Source: a virus. From it: DNA of 50,891 nucleotides. Positions 38,966 to 48,449 of this stretch are shown here, piece after piece. Within the stretch, counting starts at the first letter, position 1. Every line of letters begins with the position of its first letter. A program made the position numbers and the translations under genes. The stretch lies in IMG/VR virus record IMGVR_UViG_3300009553_000030, positions 1 to 50,891 of that record; one strand, given 5' to 3'. A model generated the notes under the pieces. It searched no databases. It was not told the DNA's origin and was given only the letters and a program-made list of their open reading frames with translations.

Positions 38966-40318
38966 ATGACGCTCGCCTTCGACCGCTCGCAACGAACGAA
39001 AGATCAAGACGGCCGGCTTCACGTCGCGTGGACGCCAATATCGAAGGCAATGGTATGCCCTTATTGGGGCCGCGAGATACCGGACTTCGAAGCCCTCGGA
39101 CTGGAACCCGATCGCGTTTACCACCTCTGGCGGCATCCCGAGGAACTGGCCAAGGCAGCGGGCACGTTCAACAATATCCAGTTGATGAGCGAGCACATCG
39201 CCGTCTCGGCGGATAGTCCGAACGAGAAACAAGTCGCCGGCAGCACCGGAACGGACTGCGAATTCCGTCCGCCCTACCTCGGCAATTCCATGGTCATCTG
39301 GCGGGCCGAGGACATCGCGGCGATCGAAAGCAACGCCCGTAGGCAGTTGAGCGCCGGCTACTATTACCGAGCCGACATGACGCCCGGAGAATATGAGGGC
39401 TTGCGTTACGACGGGATTATGCGCGACATCCGAGGTAATCACGTTGCCTTGGTAGAGGCCGGGCGCGCCGGTCCCGACGTTTTGGTCACTGACACAAGGG
39501 AAACCACAATGCCCGCAGTTCCGCTTTCGTCACGTAAGGCGCTCCTGGCCAGCGGTGCGATCCGCTCGCTTCTCCGGCCCAATCTGATGCCGGGCACGAC
39601 CCTGGCTCTCGACGGCGCGCTTGGTGGCGTCAACCGGCTGAACTGGAAAACCGAAAAGCCCAAGGTGCTGGCGGCGGTGGTCGAATACATCGGGCCGAAG
39701 CTCGCGAAGGACGCGAAGATCGACCAAATCAAGGCTGATCTGCAACTCGCTCTGGACCGCATGGACGATGAGGACGACGGCGAGGCCGAGGACGATATGA
39801 TCCAGTCCGAGGACGAGGATCTGACCGAGGCTGAGAAAGAGGCGAAGGCCAAGGCCGAACAGGCGGCCAAAGACAAGAAGGCCAGGGACGCGAAGCGGGC
39901 TAAGGATAAGGCGGCGAAGGACACCAAAGCCGCGAAGGATGCCGAAGAGGACGATGACGACAAGGACGATGATGACGACAAGGCGAAGGACACCGTGATG
40001 GACCAAAAGGCCATGGACGCGGCAATCGAGAGCGCCGAGACGCGCATCGTCAAGCGGATGAACGACGCCATCGAGGCCCGTGAGATCGTTCGCCCGCTCG
40101 TCGGCCAGGTCGCGCTCGCCCTCGACAGCGCCGAGGCGATCTTCAAGTTCGCGCTCGACGCGCACAAGGTTCCGACCAAGGACGTTCATCCCTCGGCCTT
40201 CAAGGCGATGGTTGGGATGATCCCGAAGCCTGGCCAGCAACGGCAGATGGCCACCGATGCGGCGCCGTCCGCGGCGTTGCAAACCCGTTTCCCGCAAGTG
40301 GCGCGTTTCGGCCAGTAA
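38966..40318 (+). CDS. Prohead protease/scaffold, DUF2213 family
   Basis: A 450-residue protein. The first 180 residues match DUF2213: VYHLWRHPEELAKAAGTFNN, IQLMSEHIAVSADSP, RRQLSAGYYYRADMTPGEYE and GNHVALVEAGRAG. These are the expected regions of a prohead maturation protease with its Ser and His residues (SAGY, GNHVALVEAG). The C-terminal 270 residues are an acidic/Lys-rich coiled coil typical of a scaffold domain. It directs capsid assembly and is then cleaved. Cement and major capsid proteins follow. Confidence 0.85.
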   Translation: MTLAFDRSQRTKDQDGRLHVAWTPISKAMVCPYWGREIPDFEALGLEPDRVYHLWRHPEELAKAAGTFNNIQLMSEHIAVSADSPNEKQVAGSTGTDCEFRPPYLGNSMVIWRAEDIAAIESNARRQLSAGYYYRADMTPGEYEGLRYDGIMRDIRGNHVALVEAGRAGPDVLVTDTRETTMPAVPLSSRKALLASGAIRSLLRPNLMPGTTLALDGALGGVNRLNWKTEKPKVLAAVVEYIGPKLAKDAKIDQIKADLQLALDRMDDEDDGEAEDDMIQSEDEDLTEAEKEAKAKAEQAAKDKKARDAKRAKDKAAKDTKAAKDAEEDDDDKDDDDDKAKDTVMDQKAMDAAIESAETRIVKRMNDAIEAREIVRPLVGQVALALDSAEAIFKFALDAHKVPTKDVHPSAFKAMVGMIPKPGQQRQMATDAAPSAALQTRFPQVARFGQ

Positions 40319-40333
40319 GAAGGACACCGCAGG

Positions 40334-41284
40334 ATGACAGGCTTCCAGACGGCGACGCGCAACCTCCAGGCTCCGGCGTTGGCGGGCGACTTCGCCTCGA
40401 TGAACCCCTATGCGTCGCAGCTTTCGACGCAGATTTACAATTCGACTGGCTTCCGCGCTGGCGCGTCTGGCCTGGTCATCGGCCTGTTCTGTTGGCTTGA
40501 TCCGTCCACTTGGACGTTCGCCAACAACTCGGGATCGGGCAAGCCGCAGGGCTTCGTGGGACGCGGCGGCATGTCTGCGCTGATCACCACTTACCTATCC
40601 GAGGCCGGCGTGACGATCCCAGCCGGGTTCGGCGTAGGCAATATCTATGACGGCGGCGACTTCTGTGTTCGCAATGGCGGGACCACCGAGGCCACGCCGG
40701 GCATGAAAGCCTACGCCAACAACACGACGGGCGTTGCCACCTTCGCGGCGACAGGCGCGCCGACGAACTCATCTTCGTCCACCAGCTCCAGCATCGCGGC
40801 CGGGACCGGCAGTTCCGCACTCAGCACGATCGTTGATAATGTGCTGACCACGGGCGCCTCTGTCACGGGCACGCTCCCTGTCGGCGCGATCCTGTCTGGC
40901 ACAGGCGTCGCCGCCGGCACGCAGATCGTCGCTCAGTTGTCCGGCACGGCGGAAGGCGTCGGCACATATCAGGTCACGCCGCGCGATCAGACCGTCGCCG
41001 CGACCACGATCAGCGCCATGTTCGGTATCTTCACCGCGGGCACTGTCACCGGCACGATCGCGGTTGGCCAGACAGTCAGCGGATCGGGAGGCGGCGGTGT
41101 CGCGGCGGGAACGGTGGTTACCGCGCTCCGCACCGGCACGGGTGGGACAGGCACCTACATCGTCAATCTGACGCAGACGGTGACCTCCAGCACGATCACC
41201 ACGGCATCCAATACGGAAACGGATTGGGAATGCCGATCGTTCGGGCAACCCGGCGATGTCGTTAAAATCCACAAGGCGGCGTAA
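40334..41284 (+). CDS. Structural cement protein (Gp24-like) with two extra modules
   Basis: A 316-residue protein. Its first 135 residues match capsid cement proteins of the Gp24 type: LQAPALAGDFASMNPYASQL, GASGLVIGLFCWLDPSTW, then MSALITTYLSEAGVTIPAGF and GDFCVRNGGTTEATPGMKAY. Such proteins bind the outer capsid to stabilise it. The rest is different: a Ser/Thr spacer, then two tandem copies (about 40815-41015 and 41016-41215) of the module seen in the sheath, tail terminator and baseplate J (GTGVAAGTQIVAQLSGTAEG and TVSGSGGGGVAAGTVV). The modules probably project from the capsid surface. Confidence 0.85.
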   Translation: MTGFQTATRNLQAPALAGDFASMNPYASQLSTQIYNSTGFRAGASGLVIGLFCWLDPSTWTFANNSGSGKPQGFVGRGGMSALITTYLSEAGVTIPAGFGVGNIYDGGDFCVRNGGTTEATPGMKAYANNTTGVATFAATGAPTNSSSSTSSSIAAGTGSSALSTIVDNVLTTGASVTGTLPVGAILSGTGVAAGTQIVAQLSGTAEGVGTYQVTPRDQTVAATTISAMFGIFTAGTVTGTIAVGQTVSGSGGGGVAAGTVVTALRTGTGGTGTYIVNLTQTVTSSTITTASNTETDWECRSFGQPGDVVKIHKAA

Positions 41285-41298
41285 GGGGAACCACGAAC

Positions 41299-42423
41299 AT
41301 GCTGGCACGCAACCCGGAACTGGATGTCCTCGCGCAGCGCGCCGGCATCGTGTTCGACCACGCCATCGACTTCGCCGATCGGATGCCCGGCATCGGTCAC
41401 AACTCTGGCGCCAAACCGACCTTGGACGAGAAGTTCGGGCCGATCGACCAGGCCAAGGTGCGGCTGGCACTCGACGCGATCATGGGGATGGACGCGCCGA
41501 ACTATAACCAGCCCTCCCCGATTACGTCGCCGAACGCCGGCATCCCCGCGTTTCTGACCACGCTGGTTGATCCCAAACTCATCGAGGTGTTGCTTACGCC
41601 TCTGATGTCCGAGGAGATTTACGGCGTCAAGAAAGAGGGCGACTGGACGACGCAGACCGTCATGTTCGCGCTGATCGAACTGACCGGCGAGACGGCTTCA
41701 TACGGCGACTACAACGAAAACGGCATGTCGAATGCCAACGTCAACTGGCCGCAGCGCCAGAGTTTCTTGTGGCAGACCTTCACTCGGTGGGGTGATCTGG
41801 AACTCGACCGGATGGCGCTGGCGCGTGTTGATTGGGCCGCCCGCCTCAATATCAGTTCGGCGAACACGCTTACTCGTTTCGCCAATCTGGTGAATTTCTT
41901 CGGCGTGTCGGGGTTGCAGCTTTACGGCGGCCTCAATGACCCGTCGCTCTCAGCGGCACTCACGCCAGCGACCAAGGCGGCGGGCGGCACATCATGGGCC
42001 AACGCGCTGCCCACGGAAATTCTCGCGGATGTCCAGGCGATGTTCGCCCAACTGCAAACGCAGTCGCCGGGCAACACCACGCGCGCCACGCGCATGACGC
42101 TCGGGATCGATCCGACCTCGGACGTTTACATGGCCAACACCAACGCGTTCGGCCTCACTGCCCAAGAGATGGTCAAGAAGGCGTTCCCCGGCATCACGAT
42201 CAAGACGGCACCGGAATATCTCTCCGGAACCACCTACTCGGCGCAGTTGATCGTTGACGAGTGGTTCGACGGGCAGCGCACATGCGAGACGGCGTTTACC
42301 GAGAAGATGCGGGCGCACCGCATAATCCCCTCGCATTCGTCATTTTCGCAGAAGAAAACGAGTGGAGGATGGGGCACAATCATCTATCGCCCGATCGGCA
42401 TCGCCTCGATGTCGGGGATCTGA
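41299..42423 (+). CDS. Major capsid protein, DUF2184-type HK97 fold
   Basis: A 374-residue protein. YNQPSPITSPNAGIPAFLTT, LVDPKLIEVLLTPLMSEEIY, RQSFLWQTFTRWGDLELDRM and the end GWGTIIYRPIGIASMSGI place it in the DUF2184 capsid family with the HK97 fold. The N-terminal residues about 33-40 read MPGIGHNSG, the same IGHN motif as in an early protein here. Hundreds of copies would form the icosahedral head. Protease (DUF2213) and cement genes lie just upstream, the usual order. Confidence 0.9.
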   Translation: MLARNPELDVLAQRAGIVFDHAIDFADRMPGIGHNSGAKPTLDEKFGPIDQAKVRLALDAIMGMDAPNYNQPSPITSPNAGIPAFLTTLVDPKLIEVLLTPLMSEEIYGVKKEGDWTTQTVMFALIELTGETASYGDYNENGMSNANVNWPQRQSFLWQTFTRWGDLELDRMALARVDWAARLNISSANTLTRFANLVNFFGVSGLQLYGGLNDPSLSAALTPATKAAGGTSWANALPTEILADVQAMFAQLQTQSPGNTTRATRMTLGIDPTSDVYMANTNAFGLTAQEMVKKAFPGITIKTAPEYLSGTTYSAQLIVDEWFDGQRTCETAFTEKMRAHRIIPSHSSFSQKKTSGGWGTIIYRPIGIASMSGI

Positions 42424-42426
42424 TCC

Positions 42427-42876
42427 ATGGCGAGTTCGCCCGTCCTGACAGCCGCCACGCGATCCGTCGGCGAGATGGTGCTGATCGCGTGCAAGCACCC
42501 GAATGGCCTGATCCTGAATCTTGACCGTTACGTCGCCAAGGGCACACAAGGCCAGGTCGATCGCGTCAACGGCAAGGCGACGGTCACGCTCAAGGGATGG
42601 GCGCACAAGATCGGCATCGATCCAGATCCGACCGAGGGCGGATATCGCCTCACGCCAGTTCCGCGCGACTTCTGGGATGCGTGGTTCAAGCTCAACGCCG
42701 AGAGCTCGTTCATCGCGGACAAGATCATCTTGCCGCCGGCGAGCGACGCACAGGGGCAGGCGATCGAACACCGGAGCGTTCCGAAGATGTTCCGGCCCGC
42801 GCATCCCGATGACAAATCGCCTGATCGGGCATCGCCGGGCGTCGAGGTCGGCGAGCGACAGGACAAGGTTGCCTGA
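42427..42876 (+). CDS. Conserved head-region protein, 149 residues
   Basis: The protein reads MASSPVLTAATRSVGEMVLI, then ACKHPNGLILNLDRY and WAHKIGIDPDPTEGGYRLTP, and ends with a polar tail. In this type of genome a protein of this size regularly lies between the major capsid and the DUF4054 adaptor. Its role is not established; head completion or a minor capsid role is possible. Coupled to the next gene by TGATG. Confidence 0.65.
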   Translation: MASSPVLTAATRSVGEMVLIACKHPNGLILNLDRYVAKGTQGQVDRVNGKATVTLKGWAHKIGIDPDPTEGGYRLTPVPRDFWDAWFKLNAESSFIADKIILPPASDAQGQAIEHRSVPKMFRPAHPDDKSPDRASPGVEVGERQDKVA

Positions 42877-43373
42877 TGACCGATGGCGTTGTCACATTCG
42901 ATTATGCGGCGTGGGCACTCCTGTTCCCCACGCTCGCCACGTCGATCGATGAGGACACGGCCACGGCCTATTTCGGTATTGCCGAACTGTATCTGCAAAA
43001 TCAGCCATGGTCCCAGGTCTGCGATCTGACCAAGCGGGCGCTGATCCTCAATCTACTGACCGCGCACATCGCGGTTCTGTTCGGATCGATCAACGGCCAG
43101 CCGCCACAGCCTCTCGTGGGCCGGATCAGCCAGGCAACCGAGGGTAGCGTCTCGGTATCGGTGGACTTCCCCGAAAACCCGAACGCGGCATGGTTCAATC
43201 AGACGCCCTACGGCGCGGCGGCATGGGTCGCGATGGCGCCGTGGCGGACGGCGTTCTACGTGGCCGCACCGCAAATCCCCCTCTCCGCTCAGTCGTGGCC
43301 GGGAGCCGGCGCGGGACCATTCGGGCCGTTTGGCGGGATGCCGTTCAACGGAGGCTTCCCATGGCCACGATGA
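42876..43373 (+). CDS. DUF4054 head-tail adaptor
   Basis: A 165-residue protein. FDYAAWALLFPTLATSIDED, TKRALILNLLTAHIAVLFGS, EGSVSVSVDFPENPNAAWFN and QTPYGAAAWVAMAPWRTAFY are the DUF4054 pattern, a helical adaptor bound to the portal. The C-terminus is a Gly/Pro-rich tail. The stop lies 13 bases inside the next gene (start 43361). Confidence 0.85.
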   Translation: MTDGVVTFDYAAWALLFPTLATSIDEDTATAYFGIAELYLQNQPWSQVCDLTKRALILNLLTAHIAVLFGSINGQPPQPLVGRISQATEGSVSVSVDFPENPNAAWFNQTPYGAAAWVAMAPWRTAFYVAAPQIPLSAQSWPGAGAGPFGPFGGMPFNGGFPWPR

Positions 43374-43948
43374 CCGGTGGGGAGAAACTGCAAGCCTATC
43401 TGCAACAGATCGCCGGGAAACTCGCCAGCGCCGGGACCAATCCGAACGTGCGCGTGGGTTTCCTCGAAGGCGCGACCTATCCCGATGGCACTCCGGTCCC
43501 GCTGATCGCGGCACAAAACGAGTTCGGTGCGACCATTCAACGTCCGGCCGGAACTGTGACCGTCTACCGGAAGACGAACAAGGCCGGAACGCATTTCCTC
43601 CGCAATGGGCGCTTCGTGAAACGCTCCGAGGCTAATTTCTTCAGCACGCACGCGACGGCCGCGCACGCGGTAACGATCCCTCCCCGGCCGTTCTTTCGCC
43701 GCATGATCAAGGCCAAGGGACCGACGTGGGGGCCGGATATCGGAAAGCTTCTGCCAGCCTATAACTACGATGTGGCCAAGGTTCTCACGGCCATGGGCAC
43801 GCTGATCCGAGGCCAGTTGCAGGACAGCATCCTTAATTTCACGACGCCACGGAACGCGCCCGCCACCGTCGCACGCAAGGGTTTCGATCGTCCGCTGATC
43901 GATACGAGCCACATGCTCAATTCGGCGGACTTCGAAGTCTCAACCTAA
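43361..43948 (+). CDS. Neck/tail completion protein (gp10-like)
   Basis: The ATG at 43361 has GGAGG eight bases upstream and gives 195 residues; longer readings run into the adaptor gene. [37 protein letters not shown] and [20 protein letters not shown] follow the pattern of HK97 gp10-like completion proteins (G.L......YPDG..V..VA..NE.G.....PPRPF.R). A loop with [17 protein letters not shown] is an insertion. It joins the connector to the tail. Confidence 0.78.
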   Translation: MATMTGGEKLQAYLQQIAGKLASAGTNPNVRVGFLEGATYPDGTPVPLIAAQNEFGATIQRPAGTVTVYRKTNKAGTHFLRNGRFVKRSEANFFSTHATAAHAVTIPPRPFFRRMIKAKGPTWGPDIGKLLPAYNYDVAKVLTAMGTLIRGQLQDSILNFTTPRNAPATVARKGFDRPLIDTSHMLNSADFEVST

Positions 43949-43959
43949 AGGGAACCGTC

Positions 43960-44322
43960 ATGTCCACTGGCGATACGATCCTCACTGATGTTGGACTTGG
44001 GCCGGTTCCGGCATCCGAGGTCATGATCACTCCGGCCGGTGCGACTGGTGCATCGCAACTCGGCACTGCGTTGGCCAATGCGACCTCGGGAGCGACCGGA
44101 GCTACAGGTGCCACGGGAGCTACGGGTTCAACTGGACCGACCGGTGCCACCGGAGGAACTGGCGCAGCCGGTGCCACCGGCAACACCGGGGCAACCGGAG
44201 CCACCGGGGCGACGTTCACAGCCGGCCAATTCGCCGCGACTGACCTGTCCGGCCTTCCATCCTCTGACCCTGGCGGCGGCCTCCCTTGGCTCAAGGCCGG
44301 TGACTTGCACGTCGGCGCATGA
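43960..44322 (+). CDS. Short collagen-like protein of the neck region
   Basis: A 120-residue protein. The first 42 residues ([20 protein letters not shown], then [17 protein letters not shown]) are followed by about 16 Gly-X-Y triplets ([16 protein letters not shown] and similar) and a tip of 36 residues ([18 protein letters not shown]). Its position, between completion and tail-terminator genes, is where whisker or neck-fibre proteins could sit. It is the third collagen-like gene of the genome. The stop overlaps the next start (ATGA). Confidence 0.75.
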   Translation: MSTGDTILTDVGLGPVPASEVMITPAGATGASQLGTALANATSGATGATGATGATGSTGPTGATGGTGAAGATGNTGATGATGATFTAGQFAATDLSGLPSSDPGGGLPWLKAGDLHVGA

Positions 44323-44711
44323 ACCTCCACGCCATCGCATCGCCGGCCATTGGCGTCGTCAACCCGCCCGTCTTCTGCACGGTTCGGACCTCGACAGGCT
44401 ATACGGTCGCGGGTGATGGCACTCAGGTTCCGACCTACTCGACGGCAAGCGACGTGCCTGTCCAGGTGCAAGCCCTCGCCTATACCGACCTGATGAAACT
44501 CGGGGCGATGAACATCCAGGGCACGCGCCGCAAGGGTTATTTTTACGGCAACGTGGAGGGCCTTGACCGTGCGGCGATCAAGGGCGGCGATCTGGTGACG
44601 ATGCCAAGTCTGCCGACGTTCCCCGGTCCCACGGTTTGGCTTGTGGCACAGGTGCTTGAGCACTTCGAGGGATGGACTTCAGTCGCTCTCACGTTGCAGG
44701 ACGGATCGTGA
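44319..44711 (+). CDS. Putative neck/tail completion protein, 130 residues
   Basis: An ATGA-coupled gene. It has [36 protein letters not shown], then [20 protein letters not shown] and a C-terminal [20 protein letters not shown]. The beta-rich layout and the place next to the tail terminator fit head-tail joining proteins, but no family name is sure. The next gene starts at GTG 44708, overlapping the stop. Confidence 0.6.
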   Translation: MNLHAIASPAIGVVNPPVFCTVRTSTGYTVAGDGTQVPTYSTASDVPVQVQALAYTDLMKLGAMNIQGTRRKGYFYGNVEGLDRAAIKGGDLVTMPSLPTFPGPTVWLVAQVLEHFEGWTSVALTLQDGS

Positions 44712-45451
44712 GCGGATCGATCACCCTCACTCAGACCGCGATTTTCACGGCACTCGTGGCCGTGCTTGGGACGTTCGGCCTCACGCCCGCCAGCGGCAGC
44801 GCGGTTCCGATCATCCGCGGTCAGGTCAATCGCGTGCCCGAGCCGGCCGGGAAAGACTTCGTGATCCTCTGGCCGATCGCGCGTGACCGGATCGCGATGA
44901 ACATCGATACGACGCTGGACGTGGAGTGCGTCGGATCGATCACTTCCAACGTCCTCAATGTCACGTCGATCATCACCGGGCCACTGGCGGTGGTGCAGAT
45001 CATCTACGGCATCGGCGTGGCCGTGAACTGTCGGATCGTCGCGCAACTCACGGGATCGCCGGGCGGCATCGGAACCTACTCGACCACGACGACGGCCAAT
45101 GTCGTCTCGAAACATCTCTACTGCGGCACGATTTCGAATATGCAAGAGACGGAAATCACCATCCAGGCCGACGTGCACGGGCCGGCGAGCGCGGACAACG
45201 CGCAGCGGCTTTCGACCCTGTTCCGAGATCAGTTCGCCGTCGATGCATTCCAAACGCAGGGATTGCCGATCACGCCGCTCTACACGTCCGAACCGCGGCA
45301 AATCCCGTTCGAAAACGGCGAGCAACAGACCGAAGAACGATGGGTTGTCGATCTCTGTATGCAGGCGGACGTCGCCATTGTGACCACGATGCAGTTCGCC
45401 GATAAGTTGGACATCACGACGACGCCCGTCGAAACTCTGCCGATCATTTAG
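44708..45451 (+). CDS. Tail terminator (neck) protein with inserted module
   Basis: The GTG at 44708 gives 247 residues. SAVPIIRGQVNRVPEPAGKD and FVILWPIARDRIAMN at the front with TEITIQADVHGPASADNAQR and LSTLFRDQFAVDAF later match the neck terminator family (gp12-like, LIC_12616 type), which caps the tail tube and sheath. Between residues about 75 and 139 the chain is interrupted by one copy of the Gly/Thr module (TSNVLNVTSIITGPLAVVQI, then IVAQLTGSPGGIGTYST). The module's exact boundary inside the fold makes it look like a neat insertion. Confidence 0.82.
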   Translation: MSGSITLTQTAIFTALVAVLGTFGLTPASGSAVPIIRGQVNRVPEPAGKDFVILWPIARDRIAMNIDTTLDVECVGSITSNVLNVTSIITGPLAVVQIIYGIGVAVNCRIVAQLTGSPGGIGTYSTTTTANVVSKHLYCGTISNMQETEITIQADVHGPASADNAQRLSTLFRDQFAVDAFQTQGLPITPLYTSEPRQIPFENGEQQTEERWVVDLCMQADVAIVTTMQFADKLDITTTPVETLPII

Positions 45452-45460
45452 GAGCCGATC

Positions 45461-47455
45461 ATGTCCGCGACAATCAGCAGCATCCCGGCATCCTACTACG
45501 TCAACGTCGTCCCTGGCGTGATCGACGCTGGCGCGGCCGGACTGTCTCTGACCGAACTGATGCTGACCACCAGCACGCGGCCGCCGATTGGCGCGGTGCT
45601 CTCATTCCCGAACCTCGCGGCGGTCAAGTCGTATTTCGGCAACACGAGTGATGAGGCCGTGGAGGCAACGGTCTATTTCGGCGGCTACAATCTGGCGACG
45701 ATCCAGCCGGGCATGTTGATGTTTGCCCAATATCCGCTGGACGACGTTGGGGCCTATCTCCGGGGCGGCGACGTTTCGACGCTGACCCTCACGCAGCTCC
45801 AGGCGCTTTCCGGAACGATCATCGTGACGATCGACGGCACGCCGCACACATCGGCGACGATCGACCTCTCGACGGCAACGAGTTTCACGAACGCCTCGCA
45901 GTTGATCGCTGACGGACTGGTGGGGCTGGTGGGGCCGACGCAGGCCACGTTCACGGCATCGGTTGGCGCGACCGCCACCGGCACCGGGACAGGCACCAGT
46001 CTCGTGCTTAGTCCCGTGGTTGGCGTCATCCATCCAGGCACGGCGCTCAAGGCCACCATCACGGGAACGGGCATCCCGGCGAACACCTACATCGTCTCAC
46101 AATCCACCGGTTCGGCGGGCGGCGCTGGCACCTACATCACCAATCAGGCCACGACGGCATCGAGCGCGGCGATCACGGTGACGAGCAACGTGCTCGACGT
46201 GACGGCGGTCGCAACCGGCGCGTTGGCGGTCGGACAGGAAGTCGTCGGCACGGGGATCAGCGACAATTTCATCGCGGCACAACTGACCGGGACCGCCGGC
46301 GCGGCTGGCACTTACACGATCACCACGGGCGATCAGCAGGCGTCCGAGAGTATGTCTGGCGTCATGCCCATCGTCACATATGATAGCCAGTCAGGCGGCT
46401 TTGTGATCGTGTCCTCAACCACGGGGGCATCGTCCACCATCGGATTCGCATCGGGCACGCTAGCCGCTGGCGTTCTCCTGACCTCGGCCACTGGCGCGGT
46501 CACATCGCAGGGCGCGGATGCGGCGGTTCCTGGCGATTTCATGGACGATATCGTCGCTCAGACCGTCAACTTCGCGACGTTCCAGACGATCTTCGATCCC
46601 GACGAAGGTTCAGGCAACACGCAAAAGTTGCTCTTTTCGGCATGGGTCAATTCGACCGATGACCAATACGTCTACCTCTGCACTGATACCGACATCACGT
46701 CGACGGAAAGCGACGATGCCGCATCGAGCATGGGGCAAATCCTCAAGGGCCTGGACAGCTCGGGCACGGTGCTGATTTACGAACCGGTGGACGGCAACAA
46801 TCATCTGGCGGCGTTCGCGGGAGGCTATGCGGCATCCGTCAACTTCAACGCCACCAACGGACGCGCGACGGCGGATTACAAGAGCCAATCCGGCCTTTCG
46901 CCAAGCGTTACGAGCGTCCTGGCCAAGTCGAACCTCATCGCCAATGGCTACAACTCCTACGATGGCGTGGCGAACCGCGGCGCGTCCTGGCAGTTTTTCG
47001 ACAACGGATCGATCACCGGTCCATTCACCTGGTTCGATACGTATATCAACCAAATCTGGCTCAACAATCAGTGCCAGAACGCGTTGATGCAGTTGCTCAC
47101 GACGCTCGGCCGGATCCCATACAATCCGGCCGGATACGGCATGATCCGGCAGACCCTCACAGGCGGCGCGGATGGTTCGAAGGTGACGTTACCGCCCGCC
47201 TCTCCTGTCGCCGCTGGTCTCAACAATGGCGTCATCACGCCGAACGTGCCGCTGTCCTCGGTGCAAGCGATTGAGGTCAACACGCTGGCCGGGTTCAAGA
47301 TCGATGATATCCTGTCCTCGCAGGGCTACTACCTGATCATCCAGCCCGCGACGGCGCAGGTCCGGCAGGCGCGCAATTCGCCGACGATCATCCTGTTATA
47401 TTGCGACGGCGGATCGATCCAAAGGATAAACCTATCCTCTTTCGTGGTCCTTTGA
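45461..47455 (+). CDS. Contractile tail sheath protein, DUF3383 family
   Basis: A 664-residue protein. [60 protein letters not shown] and later [20 protein letters not shown] with a C-terminal [17 protein letters not shown] are DUF3383 sheath features. Between residues about 165 and 300 two tandem copies of the Gly/Thr module are inserted ([20 protein letters not shown] and [20 protein letters not shown]), probably facing the outside. The HNH gene follows in a TGATG overlap at its stop. Confidence 0.88.
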   Translation: MSATISSIPASYYVNVVPGVIDAGAAGLSLTELMLTTSTRPPIGAVLSFPNLAAVKSYFGNTSDEAVEATVYFGGYNLATIQPGMLMFAQYPLDDVGAYLRGGDVSTLTLTQLQALSGTIIVTIDGTPHTSATIDLSTATSFTNASQLIADGLVGLVGPTQATFTASVGATATGTGTGTSLVLSPVVGVIHPGTALKATITGTGIPANTYIVSQSTGSAGGAGTYITNQATTASSAAITVTSNVLDVTAVATGALAVGQEVVGTGISDNFIAAQLTGTAGAAGTYTITTGDQQASESMSGVMPIVTYDSQSGGFVIVSSTTGASSTIGFASGTLAAGVLLTSATGAVTSQGADAAVPGDFMDDIVAQTVNFATFQTIFDPDEGSGNTQKLLFSAWVNSTDDQYVYLCTDTDITSTESDDAASSMGQILKGLDSSGTVLIYEPVDGNNHLAAFAGGYAASVNFNATNGRATADYKSQSGLSPSVTSVLAKSNLIANGYNSYDGVANRGASWQFFDNGSITGPFTWFDTYINQIWLNNQCQNALMQLLTTLGRIPYNPAGYGMIRQTLTGGADGSKVTLPPASPVAAGLNNGVITPNVPLSSVQAIEVNTLAGFKIDDILSSQGYYLIIQPATAQVRQARNSPTIILLYCDGGSIQRINLSSFVVL

Positions 47456-48012
47456 TGCAGTCACAATCTGAAAGAAACCGGGCTTATTATGCTGCCAACC
47501 GAGAGGCGATGAAGGCTCGCGGTCGCGCGTATCGAGCGGCCAATCCAGAGAAACATAAGGCAGCTACTACGGCATGGCGAGCCGCCAACAAGGAGCGGTT
47601 CGCCGAGGTAAAGCGTCAATACCGGGCAGACAATCCGGAGAAAGTGCGCGAGGCTCGCCGCCTTGCGTATTTGACAAAAGGAGAGGCGGAACGATCTGCG
47701 GCGCGCGCGTGGAAGCGACAGAACGCCGCCAAAGTGATTGCTGATATGGCCAAGCGAACTGCGCTTAAAAAGAAAGCCGTGCCAGTCTGGGCCAACATGA
47801 CCGTGATCAAGGATGTTTATCGGCAGGCCAGAGAATTGACGATCGCTACCGGCATCAAACATCACGTCGATCACATCGTGCCGCTGAAGTCAGATATCGT
47901 TTGTGGCCTTCATTGCGAGGCCAATTTACAAATCCTCACGGCGTTCGACAACCAATCCAAAAAGAACAGATGGTGGCCTGACATGCCCGCGCAAACAGGA
48001 GTGCCCACATGA
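47455..48012 (+). CDS. HNH homing endonuclease between sheath and tube genes
   Basis: The ATG at 47455 shares a base with the sheath stop and gives 185 residues; a TTG at 47401 is an unlikely extension. Residues 1-95 are made of short basic repeats (RAYRAANPEKHKAATTAWRA, then RQYRADNPEKVREARRLAY), a DNA-binding helix array common in phage HNH proteins. Residues about 140-180 are the nuclease: HHVDHIVPLKSDIVCGLHCE, then NLQILTAFDNQSKKNR. It is a freestanding homing nuclease, moderately A/T-rich. The downstream tube gene starts in its stop (ATGA). Confidence 0.9.
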   Translation: MQSQSERNRAYYAANREAMKARGRAYRAANPEKHKAATTAWRAANKERFAEVKRQYRADNPEKVREARRLAYLTKGEAERSAARAWKRQNAAKVIADMAKRTALKKKAVPVWANMTVIKDVYRQARELTIATGIKHHVDHIVPLKSDIVCGLHCEANLQILTAFDNQSKKNRWWPDMPAQTGVPT

Positions 48013-48449
48013 GCATCAGTTCCCCGAACGCGGTCATCACGCTTACGATCCCGCTCGTGCTTCCCGTCCCCGTGCAGCTCCAGGGCTTCGCGGCGGATGA
48101 CGTGTTCGATACGGACGAAGTGGAGTTGGCCACGACGCTGATGGGCGTGGACGGCATCCTGTCCGGTGGCTTCGTCAACTCGATGATCCCATGGAACATT
48201 ACGTTGCAGGCGGACAGCCCCTCGATGGCGACGTTCGAAACGTGGGATGCGGCGCAGCAGGCGGTTCAGGACGTGTTTCCCGCACAGGCCAACGTGACCC
48301 TCACGACGCTCGGCCGCTCGTATCAGATGATCACGGGGTTCCTGGTGCGCGGGAAGCGGATGCCGGACGCCAAGAAAACCCTGATGCCGCGGAAGTGGCG
48401 GATCGACTGGCAGCGTGTTGTTCCGATCCCCGTTGGCCTGGCCGGGTAA
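48009..48449 (+). CDS. Tail tube protein
   Basis: A 146-residue protein. PLVLPVPVQLQGFAADDVFD, TDEVELATTLMGVDGILSGG and FVNSMIPWNITLQADSPSMA are typical of tube proteins that follow DUF3383 sheaths. It polymerises into the inner tube through which DNA passes. The start overlaps the HNH stop, and its own stop touches the chaperone ATG at 48449. Confidence 0.85.
   Translation: MSISSPNAVITLTIPLVLPVPVQLQGFAADDVFDTDEVELATTLMGVDGILSGGFVNSMIPWNITLQADSPSMATFETWDAAQQAVQDVFPAQANVTLTTLGRSYQMITGFLVRGKRMPDAKKTLMPRKWRIDWQRVVPIPVGLAG

Noticed and set aside
39439-40327. Two long leftward ORFs opposite the DUF2213 gene
   Set aside because: Their Ser/Ala or Leu/Val low-complexity sequence is the antisense of the acidic coiled coil of the protease/scaffold gene.
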